This document shows positions 63,474 through 64,000 of a DNA stretch of 64,000 bases, piece by piece. How positions within the stretch are numbered: the first letter of the stretch is position 1; each line of letters opens with the position of its first letter. Below the pieces are notes generated by a model. That model ran no database searches. It was not told where the DNA came from and saw only the letters and a list, made by a program, of their open reading frames with translations. This stretch comes from Haematobacter genomosp. 1 (lineage in GTDB: Bacteria; Pseudomonadota; Alphaproteobacteria; Rhodobacterales; Rhodobacteraceae). A program made the position numbers and the translations under genes. The stretch spans positions 310,001 to 374,000 of the forward strand of contig NZ_NIPW01000010.1 in the NCBI RefSeq assembly GCF_002196855.1, read 5' to 3'.

Positions 63474-64000
63474 GCGAGGCCGCCCATCTACGCGAAAGCG
63501 CCGAAAATCTGGCGGGCGGGTTGCCGCCGCTGCTTGCCGCGGCAGAGCAGCTGGCGGCGACGGTTCTGCTTGGCCCGCACGGGCGGCGGCGCTCCGGCAT
63601 GGGCGAGGAATTCTGGCAATACCGTGCGTTCCAGAACGGCGATGAGGCGCGGTCGATCGACTGGCGGCGTTCCGCGCGTTCGGACACTCATTTCGTGCGC
63701 GAGCGGGAGTGGCAGGCGGCGCAGAGCGTCATGGTCTGGATCGACCCGGGCCGTTCCATGGCTTTCAGCGGGACGCCGAACCGGCCCGAGAAACGCGCGC
63801 GCGCAGAGCTTCTGGCGCTCGCCCTGTCCGTCCTGATGATCCGGGGCAATGAGCGTGTGGGCCTGCTGGGTGCCGATGCGCCGCCCCGCGCGGGACAGGC
63901 GCAACTTCTGCGTCTGGCCGATGCGCTGACCCGGACGGAGGTTGGCGGCGACCATGCCGACCCCGACGGGCGCGCCCTGGCCGCACATTCCCGCGCGGTG
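63470..64000 (+). CDS. DUF58 domain protein (partial, runs off the window)
   Basis: The first 177 residues of a DUF58 protein: GRRRSGMGEEFWQYRAFQNGDEARSIDWRRSARSDTHFVREREWQAAQSVMVWIDPGRSM is the family core, leading into a VWA-like fold. GTG 63470 overlaps the moxR stop. Normally about 290-300 residues and followed by a membrane VWA gene; the rest lies beyond the window. Confidence 0.92.
   Translation, partial: MSEAAHLRESAENLAGGLPPLLAAAEQLAATVLLGPHGRRRSGMGEEFWQYRAFQNGDEARSIDWRRSARSDTHFVREREWQAAQSVMVWIDPGRSMAFSGTPNRPEKRARAELLALALSVLMIRGNERVGLLGADAPPRAGQAQLLRLADALTRTEVGGDHADPDGRALAAHSRAV

Overview
The window is one contiguous piece of a high-GC alphaproteobacterial chromosome, most likely from the Rhodobacterales (Rhodobacteraceae/Paracoccaceae type). 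Support for this: GTTC-N7-GTTC SOS boxes, the alphaproteobacterial trpC-moaC-moeA-lexA order, an F1-ATPase zeta-type inhibitor gene, a VPLPA-CTERM protein, a fumC-DUF4169-ribbon-helix-helix block, RNase E with an acidic insert in its S1 region, and a DctD-like regulator without the GAFTGA loop. There is no rRNA, tRNA, CRISPR array, prophage or intact insertion sequence; most of the window is core chromosome with several transporter cassettes.

Layout. 1-5022: end of a pqi/MCE lipid-transport operon (pqiC), then an RND efflux pair (adaptor and pump). 5171-7806: heme A synthase (COX15 type) overlapping an M32 carboxypeptidase. 7794-13412: a GntR/FCD regulator divergent from a five-gene importer/racemase operon, with a clear palindromic operator between them. 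13551-18043: ECHDC3-like crotonase, thioesterase, rplM-rpsI with a good terminator, and an acyltransferase-SGNH protein. 18176-22968: aldehyde dehydrogenase and a polyamine-type ABC importer without a binding protein. 22971-28872 (minus strand): GNAT, TetR, PPK2, hydrolase, metA, a P-loop protein and a frameshifted FadL porin. 29294-33082: sulfate importer cysA-sbp-cysT-cysW.

33131-38434: recA and, on the other strand, trpC-moaC-moeA-lexA. Both recA and lexA have recognisable promoters and LexA boxes, so this is the SOS control centre. A third perfect LexA box lies in the promoter of a radical-SAM gene (spore photoproduct lyase-like cluster) at 45488, about 10 kb away. 38525-46579: an IGHNGGPPL-motif protein, inositol monophosphatase, ABC-F ATPase, CoA-transferase/racemase, lipoprotein, SufE, a DJ-1-like protein lacking its cysteine, and the radical-SAM gene. 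46783-51224: opgG, ATPase zeta subunit, purC, purS, an antisense lipoprotein and purQ. 51300-54405: a dctB-dctD-like two-component pair. 54981-57623: rne after a long leader. 57680-62395: TusA-like protein, CcdA, RHH, DUF4169-GNAT fusion, fumC, VPLPA-CTERM protein and DUF1285. 62466-64000: moxR and the start of a DUF58 gene.

The most interesting signals outside ordinary genes are three small (about 146-170 bp) intergenic elements at 13409, 39846 and 43210. Each begins at a stop codon, has terminal inverted repeats related to AGGCTGCTGAA, and carries an internal imperfect hairpin. Others are the LexA-controlled, probably leaderless radical-SAM gene; a hairpin that would bury the ribosome binding site of the P-loop gene upstream of metA; a one-base frameshift in fadL; and a palindromic operator that corrects the start of the GntR gene.
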